Part shown: positions 1 to 10,605 of the stretch, piece by piece
Numbering within the stretch: the first letter of the stretch is position 1
How the letters are laid out: each line of letters opens with the position of its first letter
From: Amphiura filiformis
Lineage: Eukaryota; Echinodermata; Ophiuroidea; Amphilepidida; Amphiuridae
Assembly (NCBI RefSeq): GCF_039555335.1
Contig: NC_092640.1
Span: forward strand, 44,988,099 to 45,052,098
Direction of reading: 5' to 3'
DNA: 64,000 nt
Made by a program: the position numbers and the translations under genes
The notes under the pieces: model-generated
Told to the model about the DNA's origin: nothing
The model's input: only the letters and a program-made list of their open reading frames with translations
Database searches by the model: none

Positions 1-656
1 ACACCGGTCGGATCTCTCGCCTCTGGTCTCAACGCGGTGTATGTTAAGTCAGTTGCATTGTATATGATATGCCGGGTTTTTTTATTATAAATTGGCACGA
101 TCAAATTATATGAAGGGGGGGTCTTAAGGTTGGAATAAACTGAAAGCCGTATTCAGGAGCGTAGACGGGTGGTATAGTCGCCCCCTATGATCACTAAAAG
201 CCCAAAACTCCACTTTGCGAGCGTAGCGAGCGTAAAAAAACGCTGTTTTGTATGCTTTTTCAGTTAGAAAAGGACAAAAATTGCCCATTCGCGAGTGTAG
301 CGAAGCTAAAAACTAGGTTCTTTATGAGTTGGGAGAAAAGGCAAGAGAAGCCATGTGACTTTTATGGGGAAAATGTGCGAAAATGGGCCCAAAATATAAA
401 AACCAACAACTTTAAAACCGCGTAGGTCAGCATTTCACAAGGGGCAAGATGTCCGAAGGGGGAGTTTCCCCGGGGGGAGTTTCCTCCTTCTAACCATGGC
501 CAGCGAGGGGAATGGCTCCTTTTCTTCTTCTCCCTCCTCTCTTTCTCTCCCCTCTCTTTTCTCTTCTCTTTCTCTTTTCCCTTCCTTTTACCTCTTTTTT
601 TGAAAATCATAGGGGGGGCAATTGCCCCCCTTGCCCCCCCTGTGGCGCCGCCCTGG
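1..656. repeat. Unclassified repetitive sequence interrupting a DIRS reverse transcriptase
   Basis: No coding sequence is recognisable here. The segment contains an iterated 'gcgagcgtagcgagcg'-type motif (about 217-232, with a variant near 289), a polypyrimidine stretch at about 521-600, and a very GC-rich right end at 605-656 built from runs of C plus 'ggcgccgccctg'. The reverse-transcriptase reading frame of the DIRS element starts abruptly just after that end, so this looks like the right part of an inserted element whose left end lies outside the window. No matching target-site duplication could be seen, so the class is unknown. Confidence 0.4.
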
Positions 657-658
657 CC

Positions 659-1891
659 CCACGGGTGTTTACCAAACTATTAAAACCACCATTTGCTCAT
701 ATTAGAAGCTTGGGTTTCTGTGTTGTGGGATACATTGATGATTCACTGCTGGTAGCCCCCTCAAAAGTGGAAGCGGAAAATGCAGTTAAATATACCGCAC
801 AATTGCTATCAGAATTGGGGTTTGTAATTCATCCAGAAAAATCGATTTTTCTACCAACACAAGAAATCACTTACTTGGGTTTCGTTATAAATTCCCATGC
901 TATGACAATCTCATTAGCGCCTGAGAAACGGCAAAACATCTATCAGAAATGTGTAGAGTTAAGTAGAAAAATCAAACCCACAATCCGACAAGTTGCAACA
1001 GTAATTGGGAAAGTTGTAGCAGCCTTTCCAGGCGTACAACATGGGCCCTTGTATTACAGGGGACTAGAAACCACAAAGATTGAAGCTCTTTCTAGAAACA
1101 GAGGCAATTTTGATGCCAAGACTGAATTGAATAATTCAGCCAGAAATGACTTAAATTGGTGGCTTGCAAATATTTTAGCAGATAGTACATGTTCACCGAT
1201 ACAGCAGCCCAAGCCTAGCATTTATATTGAAAGTGATGCAAGTGGTCAGGGATGGGGTGGTACAAATGGGGATACAGAAATCGGCGGTAGATGGAATGCA
1301 GAGGAGTTGAGTATTGCTAGCAGAAACGAGATTAACTATCTAGAATTACTCACAGTTTTCTACAATTTGAAGGCATTTTGCAAACACTGCAGTAATGTTC
1401 ATGTTCATGTTAAGGTTGATAACAAGACAGCCATGACATATGTAAACCACATGGGTGGTACAAGATCACGGGCATGTAACAAATTGGTCAAAGAAATCTG
1501 GCAGTGGTGCATTTCTAGAAATATATGGCTCTCTGCATCTTATCTACCGGGTGTGGAAAATGTCACTGCAGACAGGAAATCCAGAAAATTTGATGATAAT
1601 ATCGAGTGGATGCTGCATAAGATGGTTTTCCAAAAAATATGCAAATTATTTGGGACACCAGAAATTGATTTGTTTGCATCAAGATTGAACAAACAATTGC
1701 CTAGATACATTTCATCGAGACCAGACCCTGAGGCAGAAAATATTGATGCATTTTCTGTAAATTGGGAGAAATTGCAATTTTATGCATTTCCTCCTTTTTG
1801 TCTTATGCCAAAGTGTATTCAGAAAATTGAAACGGACCGAGCAGAGGGCATTGTTATTGTTTGCCAAGTTATTGCATATGCTTGTGGATGA
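659..1891 (+). pseudogene. DIRS-type retroelement reverse transcriptase-RNase H, 5'-truncated
   Basis: This is the C-terminal part of the polyprotein of a DIRS-order (tyrosine recombinase) retroelement. The frame is open upstream to 512, but family-like sequence begins only at about 659. The reverse-transcriptase catalytic box reads Y-I-D-D at 731-742. An RNase H domain follows with its acidic residues visible in S-D-A-S, N-Y-L-E-L, K-V-D-N-K and T-A-D-R-K-S. The conserved DIRS tail (D-L-F-A-S-R-L-N, then F-P-P-F-C) is at about 1670-1800. The palm domain upstream of Y-I-D-D is mostly missing, displaced by the sequence at 1-656. The tail continues in another frame at about 1860-2050, so a frameshift lies near 1850. 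It is a dead copy, unrelated to the host gene at 21 kb. Confidence 0.85.
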
Positions 1892-2462
1892 TCCTGTTCT
1901 TTTGCCTCAGGGTGTGCTCTCTCAGCCAGTATCTGGCATTAGGCATCCACTAAATGATAGTTTACGCTTGATTTGTTGCAGGTTATCAGGCAATCCCTTG
2001 AAATGCGTGGAGTTCCGGAGGCGGCAATGCGTATCATTTGCAGCTCATGGCGAGAATCCACTTCAAAACAGTACCATGTATATCTAGATGGATTGAATTT
2101 TGCAGCAGCAGGGATGAAAATCCATTGCAGGCGGATATAGGGCATGTGTTGCAGTTCTTAACTGAACAATATGAAACATTTGACTTGGGCTATAGTTCCC
2201 TCAACACAGCCAGAAGTGCTTTATCTTCTTTTTTAGTATTAAATGGAGGTCATACAGTTGGAACACACCCACTTATAACAAGATTTATGAAAGTGGTATA
2301 ATTTCAGTTGCGTCCAGCTCTCCCCAGATATACTGTCACATGGGATGTGAAAATTGTGTTGAATTATTTGACAACATTATCTCCAAATGAGTGTTGGGTC
2401 TTAGAGATTTAACTTACAAATTGACTATGTTATTAGCTTTAACTTCAGCACAGGGACTACAA

Positions 2463-2874
2463 CATTACTGGTCGAACACGATAGGATTTTGGTTAATAAT
2501 AAATAGACGGTTTTCTGATAGCGCTCTCATAGGTCTTTGAACCTGTCTGCAGCCCTCTAGCTTTTAATTCAACAAGTTACTTTTTTTGGGGGGGGGGGGC
2601 GGTGTACAACCTTCAAGTAATTATTTTGTGTAAGCTAACCATAAGCCTATTCATAACCCTAATCCTAACCCTAACTCTAACCCTCATCCTAACCCTAAAC
2701 TAAGCCTAACCAATCAATGACAGTGGCTGTTTCAAGTCTATAAGTCTCCTTGCATGATCGCCTGTCGAATTCAACTACCTGCCTCGACCGGAGACTAAGT
2801 TCAAAACCCGGGCCTATTGGGTAGCCGTGTTAAGGCGCCTAAGACTGAAATCCTATCGTATTCGCCCAGTAATG
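2463..2874 (+). mobile_element. 412 bp TIR element, copy 1
   Basis: It begins with CATTACTGGTCGAACACGAT and ends with the inverted form, about 27 bp of near-perfect TIR including GATAGGATTT. The middle contains a degenerate telomere-like block (CCCTAA variants, about 2650-2712) and a homopolymer G run near 2590. It is nearly identical to 4172-4585 and in the same orientation. There is no transposase, so it is non-autonomous; superfamily unknown. Confidence 0.75.
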
Positions 2875-2949
2875 CGGCGGCGCCAGGAATGGAAGAAGAT
2901 GGCTATGCCGGTCAGCATGATCTTGTTTGCATTTTGGCAACCAGTGTTT

Positions 2950-3565
2950 ATCTGTTATCGATGATGGATCGATTGATAATCGATAATCAATATTCAGTCA
3001 ATATAATCAATATCAATCAAGATTAGGTCTACTATTCAAATAGCATTAAAAATGATGTGGAGGGAGGGGGTGATTTTCAAATCAGGCTTTTTCCTTACGT
3101 ACTGTCTATTTGTATGGAGGTGTCAATCAACAATCGATAATCGATAATCAATAATCGATCATCAATAATCGATTATCAATAATCAATTATCAATATCAAT
3201 CATGATTGGGCCCGCTATTCAAATAGCATTAAAAATGATGTGGGGGGTGATTTTCAAATCAGGCTTTTTCCTTACGTACTGTCTATTTGTATGGAGGTGT
3301 CAATCAACAATCGATAATCGATAATCAATAATCGATAATCAATAATCGATTATCAATAATCAATTATCAATATCAATCATGATTGGGCCCGCTATTCAAA
3401 TAGCATTAAAAATGATTGGGGTGATTTTCAAATCATGCCTTTTCCTTACGTAGGCCTACTGGCTATTTGTATGGAGGTGTCAATCAATAATTGATTATCG
3501 AAAATCAATAATCGATTATCGATTATCAATAATCGATTATCAGTACTCGATTATCAATCAAGATA
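2950..3565. repeat. About 180 bp tandem repeat with ATCGATAATCAAT arrays
   Basis: The anchor CTATTCAAATAGCATTAAAA recurs at 3032, 3215 and 3392, giving periods of 183 and 177 bp. Each unit joins a moderately complex half to a half made of overlapping AATCGATAATCAAT words. The last unit is partial and diverged. It lies inside the composite insertion and nowhere else in the window. Confidence 0.8.
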
Positions 3566-4171
3566 ATCTCAATTTTCAGAATGCTAAAGAAATAATTTTT
3601 TAAAAAATATTGAAAAAAATTTGAATTTTTTTAAAATTTCTAAAATTCCCATTTTCACCTTCATGAGTATAAAATGAACATTTTGTGCACAATTTTGTTC
3701 AAATATTTGTTCTGAACTCGAAAATTGCAGGGCTTGTATGGAGCACATTCCAGTGTTGAAAAAGGGTCAATGCCAGTTTCAATTATATCAATCTCCATGA
3801 CAACACCCACGTGATCGCAGATTTTCAAGGGTGAAATACATTCGGTTTAGGAGAAACATCAAATTGAAGTTTGCATATAATACAGCATTGAATAGGGATT
3901 TCTTTCATAAAATTGCGATTATCTCCAAAACTGTGTCAACAACAAGCAATGAATTTTTGTTAAATTTATTTTTTGAAAGCGTAATATGTGGTTCTTAACT
4001 TTAAAAAAAAAAAATTTAAAAAAAAGGAAAGAAAATAGAGCTTTGACAAGCGGATAATTTGTTACATTAGAATCCTATGAACACATGATTAGTAATTAAA
4101 ACGATCAAAATGAAACAAAAGAGGAGAGAAAGGGCCCGCTATGTGGGCCTAGCATGATCTTCTCTGTATAT

Positions 4172-4585
4172 CATTACTGGTCGAACACGATAGGATTTCG
4201 GTTAATAATAAATAGACGGTTTTCTGATAAGCGCTCTCATAGGTCTTTGAACCTGTCTGCAGCCCTCTAGCTTTTGATTCAACAAGTTACTTTTTTTTTT
4301 TTTTTTTTGGCGGTGTACAACCTTCAAGTAATTATTTTGTGTAAGCTAACCATAAGCCTATTCATAACCCTAATCCTAACCCTAACTCTAACCCTCATCC
4401 TAACCTTAAACTAAGCCTAACCAATCAATGACAGTGGCTGTTTCAAGTCTATAAGTCTCCTTGCATGATCGCCTGTCGAATTCAACTACCTGCCTCGACC
4501 GGAGACTAAGTTCAAACCCCGGGCCTATTGGGTAGCCGTGTTAAGGCGCCTAAGACTGAAATCCTATCGTATTCGACCAGTAATG
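4172..4585 (+). mobile_element. 414 bp TIR element, copy 2
   Basis: Direct-repeat partner of the element at 2463-2874, with the same TIRs and internal sequence, including the telomere-like CCCTAA block. It differs mainly in the homopolymer (T instead of G) and scattered substitutions. Its right end is the right boundary of the composite insertion. Confidence 0.75.
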
Positions 4586-4624
4586 AACTTTGCACAAGCT
4601 GAGATTAGATAATATGATGCATAC

Positions 4625-4807
4625 CAGTGTTTACTCTCTCTGGAAATTGGGTGCGCCAAATGAAACATTTTCTTCCCAAATTGGCCCAATTTTGGCCCAG
4701 TAATTCCCCAAATTCACTAATTGTAATACAGCATTACAAATTTTTGTGAGACAAAAATAATTTTCACTGGGCCAAAATTGAGACATACGGCCTCTGAGTA
4801 AACACTG
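4625..4807. mobile_element. 183 bp hAT-like MITE with 8 bp duplication
   Basis: The TIRs are CAGTGTTTACTC and its inverse. The flanks are an exact 8 bp duplication, ATGCATAC, at 4617-4624 and 4808-4815. CAGTG-type ends with 8 bp duplications are typical of the hAT superfamily. It is inserted in the DIRS recombinase coding sequence between the composite insertion and the catalytic half. Confidence 0.85.
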
Positions 4808-5423
4808 ATGCATACCACTGATTGTGTGGAATTTGTCATTACTGATTTATTGAAACATTTTAAACCAGGCAGAGCTGGTATGAGGATAAAGTTTCAAGCA
4901 TATGATTTGGACAAAAGATTGTGTGTGTATAGTGTAATGAAAATGTATCTTAAGGTAACAGCAGAAATCAGAGGTAATGAAAAACAATTATTGATCAGTC
5001 ACAGGAAACCATACAGTTGTGTATCAAAAGATACCATCGCCAGATGGATAAAAACTGTTATGAAAACAGCAGGGGTGGATGTCAGTATTTTTAAACCACA
5101 TTCAACAAGAAGTGCTGCAACAGTTGCAGCCAACAATAGTGATGTCCCAGTTGAGAAGATTATGGCAGCAGCTGGATGGGCATCTGCAAAAACCTTTCAG
5201 GCGTGGTATAACAAACCTGTGGATAACAGCAATAAATTTGCTGCTAGTGTACTTAAAACATAAATAGCTCTAGCTTGATACTAGTGTACAAGTTCTTCAA
5301 GTGAGTTGTAGTGCTCAAGAAACATTTAGTGTGTTGTTTTATGAAAGTTCTGTATTAAAGAGAACACAAGAGTCTAGAGCGGCTTTAAAGTCTCCTTTTA
5401 TTTCGACGCATATTTCGAAATAA

Positions 5424-5681
5424 AATAGAAGGATTAAACGAAAACTTACCTGTTTAAGTTTGATCCTTATTTTATGAAGAAATGGTGAGTGGAGAAATAA
5501 AATGCCCACCCTCCCTACCCATTTCTTTCATTCCGTGTTTATACTGAAGGCCTTTGGGCTAGTGGTGTGTATTTTTCCACTCTAGCCTCTTTTGGCTTTT
5601 AAGATTGACCTGCGCATGCGTCAGCGTTTCTAAATAAGGATCAAACTTCAAACAGGTAAGTTTTCGTTTAATCCTTCTATT
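5424..5681. repeat. 50 bp inverted repeat downstream of the DIRS recombinase
   Basis: Arms at 5424-5473 and 5632-5681 are near-perfect inverted copies containing GAAGGATTAAACG and ACTTACCTGTTT, separated by about 158 bp. DIRS elements end in inverted repeats, so this may be the right terminal structure of the element above, but the left partner is not in the window. A separate MITE is the alternative. Right after the second arm the sequence passes into LINE reverse transcriptase. Confidence 0.55.
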
Positions 5682-6432
5682 ATACATCAATGATATTAAC
5701 GATCAAATACAGTCAAAAATCAAGTTTTTTGCTGATGACAGCATATTGTACAGAGAGATAAAGAACTCAGATGACCAAGAAATCTTACAGAAAGATCTTG
5801 ACTTGCTGAATGGTCTGGCAAGTGGTTAATGCAATTCAATGTCAAGAAGTGTGCAGTGTTAAACATCACACGCAAAAGAAACCCTGTATTATGTCAATAC
5901 AATCTCCTTGGGGAAAACTTGAATCTAGTCCAACAACATGACTATTTAGGTGTTACTATTTCGCATAACCTGAACTAGAACGACTACTGTACTAAAGTCA
6001 TCAATAAAGCCAGCCGTACACTAGGTCTCCTGCGGAGAACTTTGTCCCCCTGTTCAACTGATGTCAAAGACAAATTATATCAAACACTTGTGAGACCACA
6101 AATCGAGTGCATAAGTGAAGTTTGGAACCCGTGTACAACCACCGAAATCAATAGACTGGAACAGGTTCAAAGAAATGCAGCCAGATTTGTTTTCTCTGAT
6201 TACGGCAGAGAAACACACGTGTCACCTCTTGTAAACAAACTCAAAGAAATGCAGCCAGATTTGTTTTCTCTGATTACCGCAGAGAAACACATGTGTCGAT
6301 CACCTCTTTAAACTCAACTGGGACTCACTACATGTTAGACGACTAATCCAACAGTCTTGCATGTTCTACAGGATCCAGTATGGACTAGTGTACATAACTC
6401 CCCCATCTTGTATTCAAAGGGCAACTCACATA

Positions 6433-7955
6433 TGTGACTCCTCGCCACAACTGAGCCCGGATGTTGCCAGTGCCACTATTGAGATATGCTCCATCGAACT
6501 TAACAATAAGGCCGTATAAAATTAATGTTTTGGTTCTCGTCCAGAGGATTTTCATGAATTGATGAGGGAGGGAGGTGTTTTTTTTGTTTTTTTTTTTTTT
6601 TTTCAATGTAATATTAGCATTGTCAGTATTTTTCTTTTTTTTCTATCAGTGTTAGAGGAAACGATTGAGGCCCTCTTTTTTTTTTCAAATGTGAGATTCT
6701 GAGGGATAAACCCCTAGACAGTGTCCGATTTACAAATTTTTTCCTACCTGCACTGGTGCATGTAGCCCAAAATTTCTACATGCACAGCAAAAAGTGTGCA
6801 TGCACCAAAATTAAAGCAAACATAAAATCACATTGAATCACGATCATTGTCAGTTAAGCTTGTAATAATATTCCCGGCTCCACTGTCATTGTCATTTTTA
6901 TGCCGATCACTCGCCGCTTTCTTAGCCAAAACACTGGATGCTGTGGCTTCATCTGTTCTAGAACTAGTGGCCGACAAGGTGCACGATTTCCAGAATGATG
7001 CAAGTGTTTTTTGAGCTATTTCCTTTTTTGCTGAACATTATTATGATTATTTTCCGTATGTAAACAAATATTTCCCACGGTTTAAATTCCGGTTCTTTTT
7101 TTTTCAATGAAATGAAAATGACAGCTTCTATATGTGCGAGGGTATCGGGAATTGGTGGATGACGTCACATTACGCTAGCTCCTCTAAGGGAAGTCATAGT
7201 CTTGGACCAGACTGTATGTGGCTATCTCGAATGTTCGTTAGGATTGACAAGTATCAGACCGACGCAAACTGGCTGTGTAGGAGACTAGGGAAGTCAATGA
7301 AAAAAAGTGACAGTTCTCACGTGATAGGGGTATCGGGAATTGTCAATTGCGCGATTTAAAGCCCTTCTAAGTTCTAATGAAGTCAGGATATTGCGCTAAA
7401 AATAGATTGGGTTTTTCCAAATCGGACTGACTGCTTGTTTACTTTTGTATATTGCCTTGTCATATCGCAGGCGCTAAAATCGTACATGCACGCGTGCAGG
7501 CAGGTAGTGAAAAGCTGCATGCACAGAGGGAATGTTACATGCACTGGTGCAGGTATGCAGGTGGTAAATCGAACACTGCCCCTAGAGTACCACAAAAAGA
7601 CTTGGAAGTGATGCTTGTTCTCTAATAAACTTATTTATATGTATGAAGATTTCATAAATCATTCCAAAGTCTAAAAAATTGAAAAATCTAAAAAAAAAAA
7701 AAAAAAAAAAAAATCTGACAAATCCCAGAAATTGAGGAGGGAGGGGCGAGAACCAAAATTTTAATTTTACACGGCCTAAACAATAGGAAAGAAAGGATTT
7801 ATTGACTGTTTTATTGATTTTTCACTACTTAAATGTCAAGTACTATAGACATGATATACATCATTTTAAAGCTAATTTCAAGCAGAATATTTTGGTTGAA
7901 TATCTCAAAAATGATGATTGGCGACATCCGGGCTCAGTTGTGGCGAGGAGTCACA
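6433..7955. mobile_element. TA-flanked TIR element inserted in the LINE, itself interrupted
   Basis: The ends are TGTGACTCCTCGCCACAACT and its exact inverse, and the inverted similarity extends inward in patches (for example the GGCCGT-TAAAATT-TTTTGGTTCTCG segments at about 6507 and 7747-7776). It is flanked by TA at 6431-6432 and 7956-7957. Deleting the element plus one TA restores the LINE frame (R-A-T-H-I-S-A-R-T-D), so the boundary is secure. A TA duplication suggests a Tc1/mariner-like or related superfamily. No transposase is present. Confidence 0.85.
6719..7578. mobile_element. 860 bp hAT-like element nested in the TA-flanked element
   Basis: The ends are CAGTGTCCGATTTAC on the left and the inverse of CAGTGTTCGATTTAC on the right, followed inward by a second inverted stretch around ACCTGCACTGGTGCATGTA. 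The flanks are an exact 8 bp duplication, CCCCTAGA, at 6711-6718 and 7579-7586. No transposase frame is visible, so it is probably a non-autonomous hAT element. Confidence 0.88.
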
Positions 7956-8335
7956 TATCAGCAAGAACTGATCACCCATTGAAATTTGTCAACTTGCTCA
8001 TTCCTACTATAAATGCATACAAATATGCATTCTACCCAAGAGCCATTGCAGTTTGGAACAGCTAGGCTACCACCAGCAGCAGTTCTACACATCGCACCAT
8101 CTGTGCCCGTTTTCAAGAGTGTTGCAGCGCCAATAATAAGGGAGATGCAGCCTCTTCATGGACTACATATCCTTTAAATGAATTCGCACCTTGTATATAG
8201 TGCACCATTTTGTTTTTCGTTGGCTTATTTGGATATGCTTCGCACCCTATGTTATTTTTTGTACGTCCACGGGCTTTTTATCCTAGTATAGCTGAGATCA
8301 GCTTTTAAGGATTACGCAACCAAGAACCAAGAATG

Positions 8336-9359
8336 TTAGCAGCTATTTTTAATGGAACTGCTATCATAATCCCTCTAAAATTCCATGTGCGAGTGTCTTA
8401 TCACCATAAAAAATCATATATTTGGGTCAAGTGATGTATAGAAAACATTATGTAGGTTTCCTTCACCGGCAAGTTCTTTTAAATTTCTATGTAAATATGC
8501 ATTGTGTTCTAGGCGAATTTGGCTGACTCGCAAATGTGTTAACTAAAGTTTGCCTGGCATACCTACGTTTCGGAATTGAGGTCGACTAAAAAGTAGACCA
8601 TTTCGGGGACTGTAATTGGTGTAGATGTCACATTTTGAACAGTGAGCGATAAGTGACCAACTTGGCTTTCAGCACAAGTATTGGGCCTTGCTCAGTGTCA
8701 GTGTGTGTAGAGAATATTTTGAAAATGAAATTTTTTTGTAATGTAGGTAAGCTCTATCATCTTCATATTTTCAATCAGAATGGAATGGCCAATTCCAAGC
8801 TATTCCAGCTCCAAGGATCCACAGGCTCTGTTTATACTAACGACATGGTTATTAATTCATGCTGTAACAGCTCTCATTTGATGAAATACAACTCGTCCGG
8901 TAAAGTTTTGTGTAAAACCCAACATTTCAGACAAGCCCGGTTGTTCAGCACACGGTTGTTCAGCAAGAAAAAGACGCTACTGATAGCCCGGATGCCAACA
9001 GCAATGACAGCTCGTAGCGCCATCATGATTGGCTATATCATGCTGGAAACTTTTTAGACCCGCCCCTTTCTGTTAATGAGATGCAAAATGCAACTCATGT
9101 TTCCTTCTTTAGGCCTATTATTCTTCCAAAAAAAAGAAGAAATTTTTGAAGAAAAAAAAAAATGACGTCAAGGCAAAAAATTCTTCAGTGCCGTTGGTTA
9201 AAACAAACTCGATCAAAATTTAATTTTTACGTAATCAATATCATGGTAAATATGAATGATTGGTTTGTTTTGGAATGCGTATCATTGAGACACAAACCAA
9301 AATTTTCGTTTTTTGTATTTTTTCTGTCCGTTTTTTTAGTAGTTCCACACAAAAATTGA
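8336..9359. other. About 1 kb with no recognised feature
   Basis: The stretch has mixed composition. One open frame of 134 codons (8653-9057, plus strand) begins M-T-N-L-A-F and ends L-E-T-F, but I recognise no domain and see no splice sites or codon signature supporting it. Poly-A/poly-T tracts lie at about 9127-9163. I would treat it as anonymous intergenic sequence. Confidence 0.4.
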
Positions 9360-10450
9360 TAGGGTATTTTTTCTGAATAAAATTGTCCTCATTTCCCCGT
9401 GAAATAGGGGAAAAATTCAATAGCGTCCTTGAAATTGTAAAAATATGGGTATTCATTTCGGAAAAATGTCCTTGATTCCTCGTGATAAGGGGGTGAAATA
9501 AAAATACGTCCTCAAAATGATAAAAATAGGGGAGGTAGGGTAACTTGGGGCAAATTGGGACACAGGGTAATTTGGGACAGTGATTTCGGAAATACTTTTA
9601 TACCTTAAAATAGTCACATTTTGCCCATTTTTGCAACAAAATAACTTTGATATAATGTCTATTTATATTTCAAACCGTTTAAAAGTACCATTCTTCATTA
9701 AACAGGAACTTCTGAGGGCCGTAAGCTTAACACATCAAAATAAGTTATTCCATTTTTTTGTCATGTCTAAGCAGAGGTCACGACTTGTGGCTCAATATCT
9801 GAATCAATGGTCCGGATTAGTGTTTCTCAAAAAAAAAAATAACTTCTAAGCTACCCTTTCAATTAAATAAGACAGAAATTGTAACTTTTTTCTTCGAAAA
9901 TTATAAGAAAAGCTTTCTTTTAGAAATATGCCAAATTGGGGTAAAATGGGACGCCATTGATTTACTGTGTGCTAACTCAAACTGTCCCATTTTGCCCCAA
10001 CAAAAAAAGTCCCATAGTAATCAATGGCGTCCCATTTTACCCCAGCCTCTGTTACAGAAAAATCTTGCAGTGGGGTAAAATGGGACGCCTTAAAGACACC
10101 TTAATAAAATAATGAAGCCGGAAGCCGACCGGCACCAATTTTTTTGAAACGTAAGTCTACTAGACTCTTGGCGATGTACATTTTGTTTTGTAGTGGTCAC
10201 TTGTCGCAAGTTGCCGGGTATTAGTATTATAGCCGAGTAAAATCTGGTGGGGCAAAATGGGACATTAGGTGGACCAATTTGCCCCACTTCCCCCTAGGCC
10301 CTATTTGGGGGCAAATTTTCCTTGATTTTGCGCAAAATAGGGGGTAAAATTGCTGCAAATGTCCTCGATTCCCAGTGAAATAGGGGGTCATTTTCAAATC
10401 CTAGAATGGTCATACGTCCTACCTTTAAATACAAACTGAACCCACCGGGG
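9360..10450. repeat. Degenerate minisatellite around 'gtcctcgattcccagtgaaataggggg', split by an insertion
   Basis: Diverged units of roughly 50-60 bp containing 'gtcct-gatt-cccgtgaaataggggg' lie at 9378-9528 and continue at 10295-10420. They are separated by the TA-flanked element at 9529-10294. The array therefore predates that insertion. Confidence 0.55.
9529..10294. mobile_element. TA-flanked TIR element with internally repeated 'GGGGCAAAWTGGGAC' core
   Basis: The left end GGGGAGGTAGGGTAACTTGG and the right end ...GGGGCAAATTGG (inverse strand) are imperfect TIRs flanked by TA at 9527-9528 and 10295-10296. The phrase 'gggcaaaatgggac' or 'gggtaaaatgggac' recurs inside in both orientations (about 9541, 9558, 9937, 9980, 10030, 10074, 10252). 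An inner inverted repeat has arms at about 9935-9960 and 10021-10045. There is no transposase. Confidence 0.7.
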
Positions 10451-10605
10451 ATTTTTTATCAATAATTTACAAAAAGCCCTTCATTTTTCTTTTAGTTTCG
10501 ACCACCAAATTTGTATTAAATATTGGTCAGTCCAGTCCTTTTCTCTCACACAGATGCTTACAAGTATAATTCTGAGTGCCCCCCCTGGGGTTCACTGATT
10601 TGGCA

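Larger units (their letters stand above)
2463..4585. mobile_element. Composite insertion: 1.3 kb segment between two direct copies of one TIR element
   Basis: A 2,123 bp block interrupts the tyrosine recombinase frame. Its outer ends are CATTACTGG at 2463 and CCAGTAATG ending at 4585, the terminal inverted repeats of the left and right member elements. The flanks read ...ctacaa and aacttt..., consistent with a 1-2 bp duplication (A or AA). Neither member element on its own has matching flanks. The interior (2875-4171) is unrelated to the members and includes a tandem repeat. The simplest reading is one integration event for the whole block. Confidence 0.65.
2003..5263 (+). pseudogene. DIRS tyrosine recombinase, split by insertions and frameshifts
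   Basis: This is the integrase-like tyrosine recombinase that DIRS elements use in place of a DDE integrase. It overlaps the end of the RT-RNase H region in another frame, as is usual for DIRS. The N-terminal core-binding part runs 2003-2465 with at least one frame change near 2080. The catalytic half resumes at 4586 and ends at 5263. In the second half the H-x-x-R motif is at 5099-5110 and the nucleophile Tyr is in W-Y-N-K-P (TAT at 5207-5209). The first catalytic Arg, expected in the A-Q-R context at about 2450, reads Gly here. Removing the composite insertion (2463-4585) and the MITE (4625-4807) restores a continuous frame across the break, which supports the assignment. Confidence 0.82.
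5676..8335 (+). mobile_element. CR1/L2-like LINE 3' fragment, interrupted by nested DNA transposons
   Basis: This is a 5'-truncated non-LTR retrotransposon. It opens within the reverse transcriptase at L-Y-I-N-D-I, followed by the catalytic F-A-D-D box (about 5729-5740), and continues with stops and frameshifts through the typical C-terminal region (L-V-R-P-Q-I-E and R-N-A-A-R-F motifs at about 6090-6190). The frame is interrupted at 6431 and resumes at 7956 with S-A-R-T-D-H-P-L-K-F and the terminal A-V-W-N-S motif near 8050. The 3' end probably lies at the short 'accaagaaccaagaa' repeat near 8320-8335. A 74 bp direct duplication is present at about 6168-6315. The copy is dead. Confidence 0.8.

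Noticed and set aside
512..658. N-terminal part of the long frame leading into the DIRS reverse transcriptase
   Set aside because: It is a polypyrimidine tract plus the end of another repeat; family-like sequence begins only near 659.
2650..2712. CCCTAA repeats as a telomere or chromosome end
   Set aside because: Degenerate and under 70 bp, and they are part of a TIR element found twice (also in 4172-4585); the other tract at 35.6-35.9 kb is intronic.
8653..9057. 134-codon plus-strand frame as a host gene
   Set aside because: No recognisable domain, no splice signals and a surrounding repeat-rich region; its length alone is weak evidence.
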